This document shows positions 43,801 through 51,861 of a stretch of DNA of 64,000 nucleotides, piece by piece. The stretch's first letter is position 1, and the number at the start of each line of letters is the position of its first letter. The notes below the pieces were generated by a model that worked only from the letters and a program-made list of their open reading frames with translations, did no database searches and was not told where the DNA came from. The stretch is from Rhodobacteraceae bacterium F11138 (GTDB taxonomy: Bacteria > Pseudomonadota > Alphaproteobacteria > Rhodobacterales > Rhodobacteraceae), in the NCBI GenBank assembly GCA_016521575.1, contig JAEKDP010000001.1, positions 124,001-188,000 on the forward strand, in the 5' to 3' direction. Both the position numbers and the translations under genes were made by a program.

Positions 43801-44922
43801 ATGACATCCACTTCACAGACCCCCACCCGCCTTGCAGGGCTTGCGCTGACGGCGGCACTGAGTTCGACCGCCATGCTGGCCTTGACACCATCCGCCGTGC
43901 TGGCGGTTCCGGCCGGAGGATATGGCGACCTGGTCGAAACCGTCTCGCCCAGCGTGGTCTTCATCGAAGTCACCGCCAGGGCCGATCAGCCGAACGCAGC
44001 CATGACGCTGCCCGAAGGAATCCCCGAAGAACTGAAACGCCGCTTTCAGGACATGATGCCGAACCAGAGCCAGGGCGGCGCAGCCCCCCATCGCGGCGTC
44101 GGATCGGGCTTTATCATTTCGAGCGACGGGCAGATCGTGACCAACCACCATGTGGTCAAGGATGCGCAAAGCGTCACAGTCAAACTGTCGGACGGGCGCA
44201 GTCTGGATGCCACGGTGATCGGCGGTGATCCCTTGACCGATATCGCCCTGCTCAAGGTCGATACCGATACCGACCTGCCGGCAGTCACGTTCGGCGATTC
44301 CGAAAGCATGCGCGCAGGCGACGAAGTCGTTGCGGTCGGCAACCCGTTCGGTCTGGGTGGCACGGTCACCTCGGGCATCATTTCGGCCATGTCACGCAAT
44401 ATTCATTCCGGACCGTTCGACGATTTCATCCAGACCGACGCGGCAATCAATCGCGGCAACTCGGGCGGCCCGCTGTTCAACAATGACGGCGAGGTGATCG
44501 GCGTCAACACGGCAATTTTCTCGCCTGATGGTGGCTCGGTCGGAATCGGGTTCTCGGTGCCTTCGGATCTGGTGCAAACCATCGTCGCCGACCTGCAGGA
44601 CGACGGCACCGTGACCCGGGGCTGGCTGGGCGTGCAGATCAAACCCATGCCCGAGGAAATCGCATCCGTGCTGGGCTATGACGCGCCCAAGGGTGCAATG
44701 ATCGAAGCCGTGACCGAAGACAGCCCCGCCGACCGGGCCGCGTTGAAAAAAGGCGACATCATCCTGTCCTTCGGCGGCACCGAGATTTCCGAATTGCGCG
44801 ATCTGACCCGCGCCGTGGCGCTGACCGACCCGGATCAGAAGGCCGATATCCTGGTGCTTCACAAGGGGCAGGAAGTCACCCGTGAGGTGACTATCGGCAC
44901 GCGGGGCGAGCAAGACGCCTGA
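43801..44922 (+). CDS. degP: Periplasmic serine protease of the Do/HtrA family, single PDZ
   Basis: A 373-residue protein with a signal peptide ending near residue 37. The catalytic triad is H117 in VTNHHVV, D147 in LTDIALL and S221 in RGNSGGPLF. One PDZ domain follows (about 265-365: VLGYDAPKGAMIEAVTEDSP). DegP and DegQ have two PDZ domains; this has one, like DegS, but with a cleavable signal rather than an obvious anchor. It degrades or refolds damaged envelope proteins. A strong terminator lies 47 bases after the stop, inside the next gene. Confidence 0.93.
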   Translation: MTSTSQTPTRLAGLALTAALSSTAMLALTPSAVLAVPAGGYGDLVETVSPSVVFIEVTARADQPNAAMTLPEGIPEELKRRFQDMMPNQSQGGAAPHRGVGSGFIISSDGQIVTNHHVVKDAQSVTVKLSDGRSLDATVIGGDPLTDIALLKVDTDTDLPAVTFGDSESMRAGDEVVAVGNPFGLGGTVTSGIISAMSRNIHSGPFDDFIQTDAAINRGNSGGPLFNNDGEVIGVNTAIFSPDGGSVGIGFSVPSDLVQTIVADLQDDGTVTRGWLGVQIKPMPEEIASVLGYDAPKGAMIEAVTEDSPADRAALKKGDIILSFGGTEISELRDLTRAVALTDPDQKADILVLHKGQEVTREVTIGTRGEQDA

Positions 44923-44959
44923 CCCTGGGTCTGCATTGGCCAATCCGTTGGCCGGGGTT

Positions 44960-46552
44960 TCAGGATGGGGCGGCGGACAGTATCATGTCCGCCGCCTTTT
45001 CCGCGATCATGATGGTCGGGGCATTGGTGTTTCCGCTGGTGATCGCGGGCATCGCGCTGGCGTCCACAACCCGCAACCCGCCGACACCGCGCAGACGCAA
45101 CTGCGGATCCAGCGGGGCCATGTCGTCGGCCCCCATATGCACGGTGCAGGTGGGGTGAAAGATCGTGGTGCCGATATCGCCCGCCGCCCGCATCAGATCC
45201 GCAGTATCGTCCGAGCTTCCGCCCGGTTTCAGTTCCTGCGGCGCATATCGTTGCATCGGTGATTGCGCCATGATCGCGCGGGCCTGCCGGATGGCATCCG
45301 CCGCAACCTGCCGATCGCCTTCGGTGCTCAGATAGTTCGGGGCGATCCGTGGCGCATCCTGCGGATCCGGCGACACGATCCGCACGCTGCCCCGGCTTTC
45401 CGGGCGCAGGTTGCAGACGCTGGCCGTCAGGGCCGGAAAGGCGTGCAGGGGCTGCCCGAAAGCCTCAAGCGACAAAGGCTGGACGTGATATTCCAGATCC
45501 GGCGTCATCAGTTCCGGACGCGAACGGGAAAACGCCCCCAGTTGGCTGGGCGCCATCGACATCGGCCCGCTGCGCCGGGCGACATATTCAAGACCGATCC
45601 GGGCCTTGCCCCAAATCGAATTCGCCAGCGTGTTCAGCGTTTTCGCCCCGGTCAGCCGCCAGGAACAGCGCAGTTGCAGGTGATCCTGCAGGTTTTCTCC
45701 GATTGCCGGGATGTCCCGCTGGATCTCGATACCGTATTCCTGCAACAGGCGACCCGGTCCCAGCCCCGACAATTGCAGGATTTGCGGACTGCCGATTGCC
45801 CCGGCGGACAGGATCACCTCGGCCCCGGCGTGGGCTGTCCGGGTTTCGCCGCGCTGATCGTATTCGACCCCGACCGCCCGCCCCTGCCGGATCAGGATCC
45901 GCCGTGCATGCGCGTTGGTTTCCACCTTCAGCCCGGCACCGGACGCGGTGCGCAAGAATGCCTTGGCGGTGTTCATCCGCCAGCCGCCGCGCTGATTCAC
46001 CCGGAAATAGCCGACACCTTCATTGTCCCCGGTGTTGAAATCCGTCACCGCGGGCAGCCCCCAAGCCTGTGCCGCCTGTGCCCAATGGTCCAGCACCTCC
46101 CAGTGCAGACGCTGGTTTTCGACCCGCCATTCGCCGCCTGCGCCATGCAGATCGTCAGCGCCGTCAACGTAATCCTCGCTGCGCTTGAAATAGGGCAGAA
46201 CATCGTCCCAACCCCAACCCGTCAACCCGCGTTGCCGCCAGCCGTCGTAATCCGCCGCCTGTCCGCGCAGATACAACATGCCGTTGATCGAACTGCACCC
46301 GCCCAGCAGCTTGCCGCGCGGATACAACAGCGACCGCCCGTTCAAACCCGGCTCAGGCGCGGTGCGGAACATCCAGTCGGTGCGCGGATTGCCGATGCAA
46401 TACAAATACCCCATCGGGATATGAACCCAGTGGTAATTGTCGCGGCCGCCCGCTTCCAGCAACAGCACGCGCCGCCCCGCATCCGCCAGGCGTTTTGCAA
46501 GCACGCAACCGGCGCTGCCCGCGCCGACGATGATATAATCCCAGTCCGTCAA
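44960..46552 (-). CDS. GMC-family oxidoreductase (choline/alcohol dehydrogenase type)
   Basis: A 530-residue flavoprotein. The start is TTG in a TTGA overlap with the Lrp gene stop. The FAD motif GAGSAG is at 10-15. The GMC signatures appear as YPRGKLLGGCSSINGMLYLRG (shortened here) and GAIGSPQILQLSGLG, and the C-terminal catalytic His lies in HPTCTVHMG. Homologues oxidise choline, other alcohols or sugars. No betB or choline transporter is nearby, so the substrate is not fixed. Its last 13 codons carry, on the other strand, the terminator of the protease gene. Confidence 0.9.
   Translation of the reverse strand: MTDWDYIIVGAGSAGCVLAKRLADAGRRVLLLEAGGRDNYHWVHIPMGYLYCIGNPRTDWMFRTAPEPGLNGRSLLYPRGKLLGGCSSINGMLYLRGQAADYDGWRQRGLTGWGWDDVLPYFKRSEDYVDGADDLHGAGGEWRVENQRLHWEVLDHWAQAAQAWGLPAVTDFNTGDNEGVGYFRVNQRGGWRMNTAKAFLRTASGAGLKVETNAHARRILIRQGRAVGVEYDQRGETRTAHAGAEVILSAGAIGSPQILQLSGLGPGRLLQEYGIEIQRDIPAIGENLQDHLQLRCSWRLTGAKTLNTLANSIWGKARIGLEYVARRSGPMSMAPSQLGAFSRSRPELMTPDLEYHVQPLSLEAFGQPLHAFPALTASVCNLRPESRGSVRIVSPDPQDAPRIAPNYLSTEGDRQVAADAIRQARAIMAQSPMQRYAPQELKPGGSSDDTADLMRAAGDIGTTIFHPTCTVHMGADDMAPLDPQLRLRGVGGLRVVDASAMPAITSGNTNAPTIMIAEKAADMILSAAPS
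44969..45000 (+). terminator. Strong terminator of the protease gene, inside the GMC coding end
   Basis: GGCGGCGGACA (44969-44979) pairs perfectly with TGTCCGCCGCC (44986-44996) around GTATCA, followed by TTTT. It is 46 bases after the degP stop. The whole hairpin lies within the last codons of the convergent GMC gene (stop at 44960-44962). Confidence 0.85.
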
Positions 46553-47070
46553 ACCGGCAAAGCCGTGGTCTTGAACACGGTTCTCAGGGCAAAGCTGCTT
46601 TGCATCTGGGCCACCCCGGGCAACCGGGACAGGTACTGCCGGTGGATGCGGGCAAAATCATCGGTGTTTTCTGCCACGATCTTGAGAATGTAATCCGCTG
46701 TTCCCGCCATCAGGTGGCACTCCAACACGTCCGGAATGCGCGACACGGCCTTTTCAAAGGCATCCAGCACCTCATCGGCCTGGGCCTGCAGGGTGATTTC
46801 GACAAAAACCGTCGTCGCCACGCCCAACTTGCGCGCATCCAGCAGGGCAACGTAGCCGCGAATATACCCATCCGTTTCCAGCCGGTGCACACGTCTGTGA
46901 CAGGCCGATGCCGACAGATTGACTTTCTCCGAAAGGTCCGCATTGGACATTCGCCCGCTGGTTTGCAGCGCGCTCAGAATTCGTCGGTCGATTGCGTCAA
47001 GGATCAACTGTGCAAGACTCTCGCGTGTGTTCTGTGATTCTTTGACAGATATTCGATCCAACCGGCGCAT
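46549..47070 (-). CDS. Lrp/AsnC-family transcriptional regulator
   Basis: A 173-residue regulator from the ATG at 47070. The helix-turn-helix is at about 25-70 (LDAIDRRILSALQTSGRMSN and LSASACHRRVHRLETDG); the RAM effector-binding domain follows (about 85-165) with HLMAGTADYILKIVAENTDDF. The 20 residues before the HTH are more than usual. It is divergent from alanine dehydrogenase with 75 bases between. AldR-type regulators in this position activate ald in response to L-alanine, which is the likely role. Its stop overlaps the GMC start. Confidence 0.92.
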   Translation of the reverse strand: MRRLDRISVKESQNTRESLAQLILDAIDRRILSALQTSGRMSNADLSEKVNLSASACHRRVHRLETDGYIRGYVALLDARKLGVATTVFVEITLQAQADEVLDAFEKAVSRIPDVLECHLMAGTADYILKIVAENTDDFARIHRQYLSRLPGVAQMQSSFALRTVFKTTALPV

Positions 47071-47145
47071 GGCGAGCAAAAGTTGAATTTTTATTGCACC
47101 TGTCTTCCTGTAAAAGCGCCCCACCATTCCAAAGGGAGGAAAGTC

Positions 47146-48264
47146 ATGAAAATCGGTTGCCCGAAAGAGGTCAAACCGCAGGAATTTCGCGTCGGTGTCA
47201 CACCCAACGCCACACAAGAGGCCGTCGCCCGGGGCCATGAGGTGTTGATCGAAACCGGCGCCGGGGTTGGATCCGGGTTCGAAGACGATGCCTATGTGGC
47301 AGCGGGCGCGCGCATTCTGGGCACTGCGGTCGATCTATTCGCCAGCGCGGACATGATTGTCAAGGTCAAGGAACCACAGCCCGCCGAACGCAAGATGCTG
47401 CGACAGGGGCAGGTGCTGTTCACCTACCTGCATCTGGCCCCCGATCCCGACCAGACCCGCGACCTGCTGGACAGCGGCTGTACCGCCATCGCCTATGAAA
47501 CCGTGACCGACCGGGCCGGTGGCCTGCCGTTGCTGGCGCCGATGTCCGAAGTCGCGGGCAAGCTGGCGCCCCAGGTCGGTGCCTGGACCCTGCAAAAGGC
47601 CAACGGAGGACGCGGCGTGCTGATGGGCGGTGTGCCCGGTGTCGGCCCGGCCCGTGTCATCGTCATCGGCGGAGGGGTCGTGGGAACCCATGCAGCGCGG
47701 GTCGCGGCCGGGATGGGCGGCGAAGTGACGGTGCTGGATCGTTCGCTGAACCGGCTGAGATACCTGGACGATGTATTCGGGCATGATTTCAACACCGGCT
47801 ATGCCACCGCCGGGTTGATGGCGGAACTGCTGCCACAGGCGGACATGGTGATCGGCGCGGTGCTGATCCCGGGCGCGGCCGCGCCCAAATTGGTAACCCG
47901 CGATCAATTGTCATGGATGAAACCCGGCGCGGCGCTGGTGGACGTGGCCATCGATCAGGGCGGCTGTTTCGAAACCTCGCGCGCCACCACCCATGGCGAT
48001 CCGATCTACGAGGTGGACGGGATCATGCACTATTGCGTCGCCAACATGCCCGGCGCGGTGGCCCGCACATCGACCATTGCCCTGGGCAATGCCACATTGC
48101 CGTTCATGTTGGTGCTGGCGGACAAGGGCTGGAAGCAAGCCTGCGCCGACGATCCGCATCTGCTGGCCGGTCTGAACGTGCATGACGGGCAATTGACATA
48201 TGCCGCTGTCGGCGCGGCCTTGGGGCTGGACGTGGTGCCGGCCGCGGACCTGCTACAAGGCTAG
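47146..48264 (+). CDS. ald: Alanine dehydrogenase
   Basis: A 372-residue NAD-dependent enzyme: L-alanine to pyruvate plus ammonium. Start at 47146 after AAAGGGAGGA. The N-terminus MKIGCPKEVKPQEFRVGVTP is the family signature. K-V-K-E-P (catalytic Lys) and TYLHLAPDP (catalytic His) follow, then the NAD motif VIVIGGGVVGTHAARVA. Length matches the family. The divergent Lrp-type regulator is the likely control. It links amino-acid uptake to carbon and nitrogen metabolism. Confidence 0.97.
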   Translation: MKIGCPKEVKPQEFRVGVTPNATQEAVARGHEVLIETGAGVGSGFEDDAYVAAGARILGTAVDLFASADMIVKVKEPQPAERKMLRQGQVLFTYLHLAPDPDQTRDLLDSGCTAIAYETVTDRAGGLPLLAPMSEVAGKLAPQVGAWTLQKANGGRGVLMGGVPGVGPARVIVIGGGVVGTHAARVAAGMGGEVTVLDRSLNRLRYLDDVFGHDFNTGYATAGLMAELLPQADMVIGAVLIPGAAAPKLVTRDQLSWMKPGAALVDVAIDQGGCFETSRATTHGDPIYEVDGIMHYCVANMPGAVARTSTIALGNATLPFMLVLADKGWKQACADDPHLLAGLNVHDGQLTYAAVGAALGLDVVPAADLLQG

Positions 48265-48270
48265 TGGTTT

Positions 48271-48297
48271 GGGCCGGGCATGTATTGCGCCCGGCCC
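48271..48297. terminator. Hairpin between convergent ald and mscS genes
   Basis: GGGCCGGGC (48271-48279) pairs perfectly with GCCCGGCCC (48289-48297) around a 9-base loop. It begins 7 bases after the ald stop and ends 19 bases before the mscS stop. The T-rich sequence CGTTCTTGT follows on the plus strand. Probably terminates ald and may serve the opposite strand too. Confidence 0.6.
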
Positions 48298-48315
48298 CGT
48301 TCTTGTATTCTCGGC

Positions 48316-49122
48316 TCAACCGGCTTTTTGAATCTCGACCGAATGAGGGTAGGGAATCGAGATGTCGGCCGCGTCGAACGCTTCCTTGACCTGCTTGGTC
48401 AGCGTGAATTTCAGATCCCAGTAGTCGGCGGCCTGACACCAGAGACGCGCCGTCAGATCGACAGAGCTGTCGCCAAGGTTCGTCACCCGCACCCAGGGTT
48501 CGGGATCTTTCAGGACCCGGCCGTCGGCATTGGCCCGATCCAGAATGATCTGCATCGCCTTGTCCGCGTCATCGCCATAGTCGATGCCAAAGACCAGATC
48601 GACCCGGCGGGTGTCATGATGCGAGAAATTCTGAATGATCGCGCCCCATGCCTGACCATTCGGCACGATGATCTGCACATTGTCCGGCGTGGCCAGTTCG
48701 GTCACGAACAGGTTCAGATCCACCACCGTGCCCGAGGTCCCGCCGATATCGACAAACTGGCCCAGCTTGTAGGGCCGGAACAGGATCAGCATGAACCCGG
48801 CCGCCAGATCGCTCAGCGTGCCCTGCAACGCCAGACCGATGGCCAATGTCGCGGCACCCAGCATCGCAACCAGGCTGGTGGCTTCGATCCCGAACAGCCC
48901 CAGGACCGCGACCAGCACGATCAACAGGATGACCCAGCGCACCACGCTGGCGGCAAAATTGCCCAGCGTCTTGTCGATCTTTGGATTCGCGTTGACCCGC
49001 CGGCGCACAAAGGCGGACAGCCCGCCCGCGACCATCCAGCCGATGATCAGCACCGCCAGGGCTTTTACCCCGTTGATAATGAGCGGAGCGTATGCGCCCG
49101 CTTCTTCCAAAAGCTGTTCCAT
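48316..49122 (-). CDS. MscS-type mechanosensitive channel
   Basis: A 268-residue small-conductance channel. The ATG at 49122 has GAGG at fitting distance; a GTG five codons upstream is weaker. Three helices are seen: about 15-33, 57-78 and the pore helix TM3 (about 85-115, MLGAATLAIGLALQGTLSDLAAGFML) with its Gly/Ala pattern. The beta domain has GGTSGTVVDLNLFVTELATP and VPNGQAW. It opens under osmotic downshock. A 6-bp inverted repeat TGTCTG-TTAG-CAGACA lies 36 bases before the start. Confidence 0.95.
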   Translation of the reverse strand: MEQLLEEAGAYAPLIINGVKALAVLIIGWMVAGGLSAFVRRRVNANPKIDKTLGNFAASVVRWVILLIVLVAVLGLFGIEATSLVAMLGAATLAIGLALQGTLSDLAAGFMLILFRPYKLGQFVDIGGTSGTVVDLNLFVTELATPDNVQIIVPNGQAWGAIIQNFSHHDTRRVDLVFGIDYGDDADKAMQIILDRANADGRVLKDPEPWVRVTNLGDSSVDLTARLWCQAADYWDLKFTLTKQVKEAFDAADISIPYPHSVEIQKAG

Positions 49123-49284
49123 CTTTTCAAACCTCACATCGAAATGAACATTGCCAATGTCTGTTAGCAGACAAGGGCCTGCCTATGGCAAGCCCTTTCC
49201 CGGCATTCGGGCGGGGGAATTCCTGTTTCCCGGCGTCATAAATGTTGGCCGCAAGACCCGGTTTGCAGGGTGCGGCGGGCCGCC

Positions 49285-49734
49285 TCAGCCGGGCAGCGCC
49301 CCGGACAGAACATATTGCAGGATCTCGACCACCTGGCGCGGTTCCTCGGCAACCGCCAATGCCGCCGCGTGAACCTCTTTCAACGCGTGCTGATGCTCGG
49401 GCGGATTCAAAACGATGATCGACTTGCCCAGGGCGGCGGCATACCCGGCGTCAAAAGCCGCGTTCCATTGCTTGTATTTGTCGCCGAACCGCACCACGAC
49501 GACATCCGCGTCTTCAATCCCCTTGCGGGTCCGGATCGCATTCACCATCGCGCCCTTGTGGTCATGCCAGTACTTGTTCGTCTCGGCCCCCAGGATCGCA
49601 ACGCCGCAATCGTCGCTGGCGGCATGATCCGTCACCGGGCCGGAAAAGGCGACATCCAGTTTCTCGGCTCCGGCAATGATCTGCTCACGCCAATCGGTGT
49701 GGATTTCCCCGGAAAGATAAACCTTGAGTGACAT
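49285..49734 (-). CDS. YtoQ-family protein
   Basis: A 149-residue protein. The start at 49734 (MSLKVYLSGEIHTDW) follows AAGGAGG at good spacing. The pattern VYLSGEIHTDWREQI, DDCGVAILGAETNKYWHDHKGA and IEDADVVVVRFGDKYKQWNAAFDAGYAAA is that of the YtoQ family. The fold resembles nucleoside 2-deoxyribosyltransferases, with Asp and Glu residues near the end of the second half. Its biochemical role is not established. It stands 162 bases before mscS on the same strand. Confidence 0.88.
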   Translation of the reverse strand: MSLKVYLSGEIHTDWREQIIAGAEKLDVAFSGPVTDHAASDDCGVAILGAETNKYWHDHKGAMVNAIRTRKGIEDADVVVVRFGDKYKQWNAAFDAGYAAALGKSIIVLNPPEHQHALKEVHAAALAVAEEPRQVVEILQYVLSGALPG

Positions 49735-49811
49735 CTGTTGCCTCCTTGTCATGATGCCGCAGACCTACCCCAACCGCCGTATCCGGGCAATCGGGCAGAT
49801 CCTCCGCCGCA

Positions 49812-51362
49812 TCAGAAAATCGCGCCCGGCAGCCATGTCGCCAGCGCCGGTACCAACCAGACCAGCAAGACGCCCACCGCCTGCAAACCTATGAAGGGAA
49901 CCACCCCGGCATAGATCTGCCCGGTGGATATTTCCGGCGGGGCCGCGCCCCGCAGATAGAACAGCGAGAACCCGAAGGGCGGTGTCAGGAAACTGGTCTG
50001 CAGGTTGATCGCGATCAGAATACCCAACCAGATCGGATCATGCCCCATCAGGATAAGCGGCGGGATGACCAGCGGCAGAACGATCACCGATATTTCCACG
50101 AAATCCAGGAAACAGCCCAGCACAAAGACAAAGACCATCACGAAGACCAGCGCACCCGTGGCGCCGCCCGGCATCGCGCCCAGAATTTCGGCCACGCGTT
50201 CCTCGCCGCCCAGCCCGACGAACACCAGCGAGAACATCCCAGCCGCCAGTATGGTGGCAAAGATCATCGCCGTCATGGTCAGGGTCGAGGTTATCGCCTG
50301 CTGAACCACGCCGCCGCGCAGACCGGCGCGCAAGGCGGCGATCAGCGCCACCGCGCCGGCCAGGGTCAGGGCCACATAGAACATCCCCAACGCCCAATCT
50401 CCCGGCCCCAGATCGCTGCGTTGCAGCCGTACCGGGAACAGCCCAGCCATCACGCCCAGCAGGATCAGCGCCGCCGTGCCCGCCAACACCAGCGCCTTGC
50501 CTCGACGCAACCGATACCCGGTCAGCAACAGTGCACCCACAGCCCCGACCGAAGCGGCCTCGACCGGGGTGGCGACACCGCCCAGAATCGCGCCCAGCAC
50601 CGCAAGGATCAGCAGAATGGGTGGCACGATCGCGGCAAAGATTTCGGGTCCCGTGGGGTGTGCCTGCCCTGGCGGCGACGGTGGCATATCCTGCGGACGC
50701 ACCCAGCCCCGGATCAGGATATAGATCAGGTACAACATCACCAGCACCAGACCCGGAACCAGTGCGGCGGCAAAGAACTGCCCCACGGACAGAGCCTGCA
50801 CCGCGAACTTGCCCTGTTCATACTGTGCCTGCTGATAGGCGTTGGACATCACGTCGGCCAGAATGATCAGCAGGGTCGAGGGCGGAATGATCTGGCCCAG
50901 TGTCCCGGCGGTACAGACAATGCCGCAGGCCACGCGCGGATCATATCCGGCCCGCAACATTCCCGGCAGCGCGATCAGCCCCATGGCCACCACCGTCGCT
51001 CCGACGATCCCGGTCGAGGCGGCCAGAAGCGCGCCCACCAGCACGACCGAAATGCCCAGCCCCCCGCGCACACGCCCGAACAACCGGCCCATCATGTCCA
51101 GCAATTCCTCGGCGATATTGCTTTTCTCCAGCACCGCGCCCATCAGGACGAACAGCGGGATCGCAATAAGCACCTGGTTGGACAACAGGCCGAACACCCG
51201 CTGACCCAGCGCGCCCAGCAGCGTGATATCCATCGCACCCGCTGCCCAGCCCAGAATGGCAAAGATGATGGCCGTACCGGCAATCGAAAACGCCACCGGA
51301 AAGCCCAGCAGGATCACCGCGAACAGCGCGGCGAACATGATCAGGTCCAGCCATGCGCTCAT
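49812..51362 (-). CDS. TRAP transporter large permease (DctM-like)
   Basis: A 516-residue membrane protein with 13 or more hydrophobic segments. Start at 51362 (MSAWLDLIMFAALFAVILLG) in an ATGA overlap with the small permease. It is longer than typical DctM (about 425): an extra stretch near residues 245-340 (YRLRRGKALVLAGTAAL and the following segment) inserts helices, as in the larger mannitol/keto-acid TRAP group. Family motifs include IPLFVLMGAVLEKSNIAEEL and GIVCTAGTLGQIIPPS. It uses the sodium gradient to import the acid bound by the SBP. Confidence 0.92.
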   Translation of the reverse strand: MSAWLDLIMFAALFAVILLGFPVAFSIAGTAIIFAILGWAAGAMDITLLGALGQRVFGLLSNQVLIAIPLFVLMGAVLEKSNIAEELLDMMGRLFGRVRGGLGISVVLVGALLAASTGIVGATVVAMGLIALPGMLRAGYDPRVACGIVCTAGTLGQIIPPSTLLIILADVMSNAYQQAQYEQGKFAVQALSVGQFFAAALVPGLVLVMLYLIYILIRGWVRPQDMPPSPPGQAHPTGPEIFAAIVPPILLILAVLGAILGGVATPVEAASVGAVGALLLTGYRLRRGKALVLAGTAALILLGVMAGLFPVRLQRSDLGPGDWALGMFYVALTLAGAVALIAALRAGLRGGVVQQAITSTLTMTAMIFATILAAGMFSLVFVGLGGEERVAEILGAMPGGATGALVFVMVFVFVLGCFLDFVEISVIVLPLVIPPLILMGHDPIWLGILIAINLQTSFLTPPFGFSLFYLRGAAPPEISTGQIYAGVVPFIGLQAVGVLLVWLVPALATWLPGAIF

Positions 51363-51856
51363 TCCGGGGTCCTTTTGAAGAACAGACGCAACAGGCAGGA
51401 CAGCGACTGCAACAGCAGCAACACGCAAAACGCGGGGATCAGCGATTTCATCAGGAATACGGCTTTGATCCCGCCCACCGAAATTGGCCCCTCAAGGATT
51501 GCCCAGGAATTGCGGACCGAAGGCCAGGACCAGTACAGCAGCACCAGCATTGAAGGGATCAGCAGGACCAGGTGACCGAAAATATCGATCCACCGCCGCG
51601 TCGCCGCATCCGCGCGGGCGTAAAAGATATCCACCCGCACATGCTTGTCCATCAACAGCGTGTATCCCGCCCCCAGCATGAACAGAGCAGCATGCAGATA
51701 CAGCACGCTTTCCTGCACCGCGATGGAATTGACGCCAAAGACATAGCGCCCGACCACGATGCAGAACTGAATCAGCACCATGGCCAGCGCGAACCAGCGA
51801 ATGACGCTGGCGATACCGCGGCTGACCGCATCCAGACTGTCAGCCAGCCACAGCAT
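51359..51856 (-). CDS. TRAP transporter small permease (DctQ-like)
   Basis: A 165-residue membrane protein with four helices, at about 15-36, 50-70, 90-112 and 130-155. Sequence features such as VRVDIFYARADAATRRWID after the second helix match DctQ. It starts 5 bases after the SBP gene and overlaps the large permease. No hairpin separates it from the SBP gene, unlike in the ABC operons here. Confidence 0.9.
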   Translation of the reverse strand: MLWLADSLDAVSRGIASVIRWFALAMVLIQFCIVVGRYVFGVNSIAVQESVLYLHAALFMLGAGYTLLMDKHVRVDIFYARADAATRRWIDIFGHLVLLIPSMLVLLYWSWPSVRNSWAILEGPISVGGIKAVFLMKSLIPAFCVLLLLQSLSCLLRLFFKRTPE

Positions 51857-51861
51857 CTGGT

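Noticed and set aside
43625..43891. Upstream extension of the response-regulator frame by about 89 codons
   Set aside because: The extension overlaps the start of the divergent protease gene and its promoter, and the receiver domain begins exactly at the ATG at 43624.
49158..49173. TGTCTG-TTAG-CAGACA inverted repeat before mscS
   Set aside because: Only a 6-bp arm; could be chance or an operator, and no regulator is adjacent, so not listed as a separate site.
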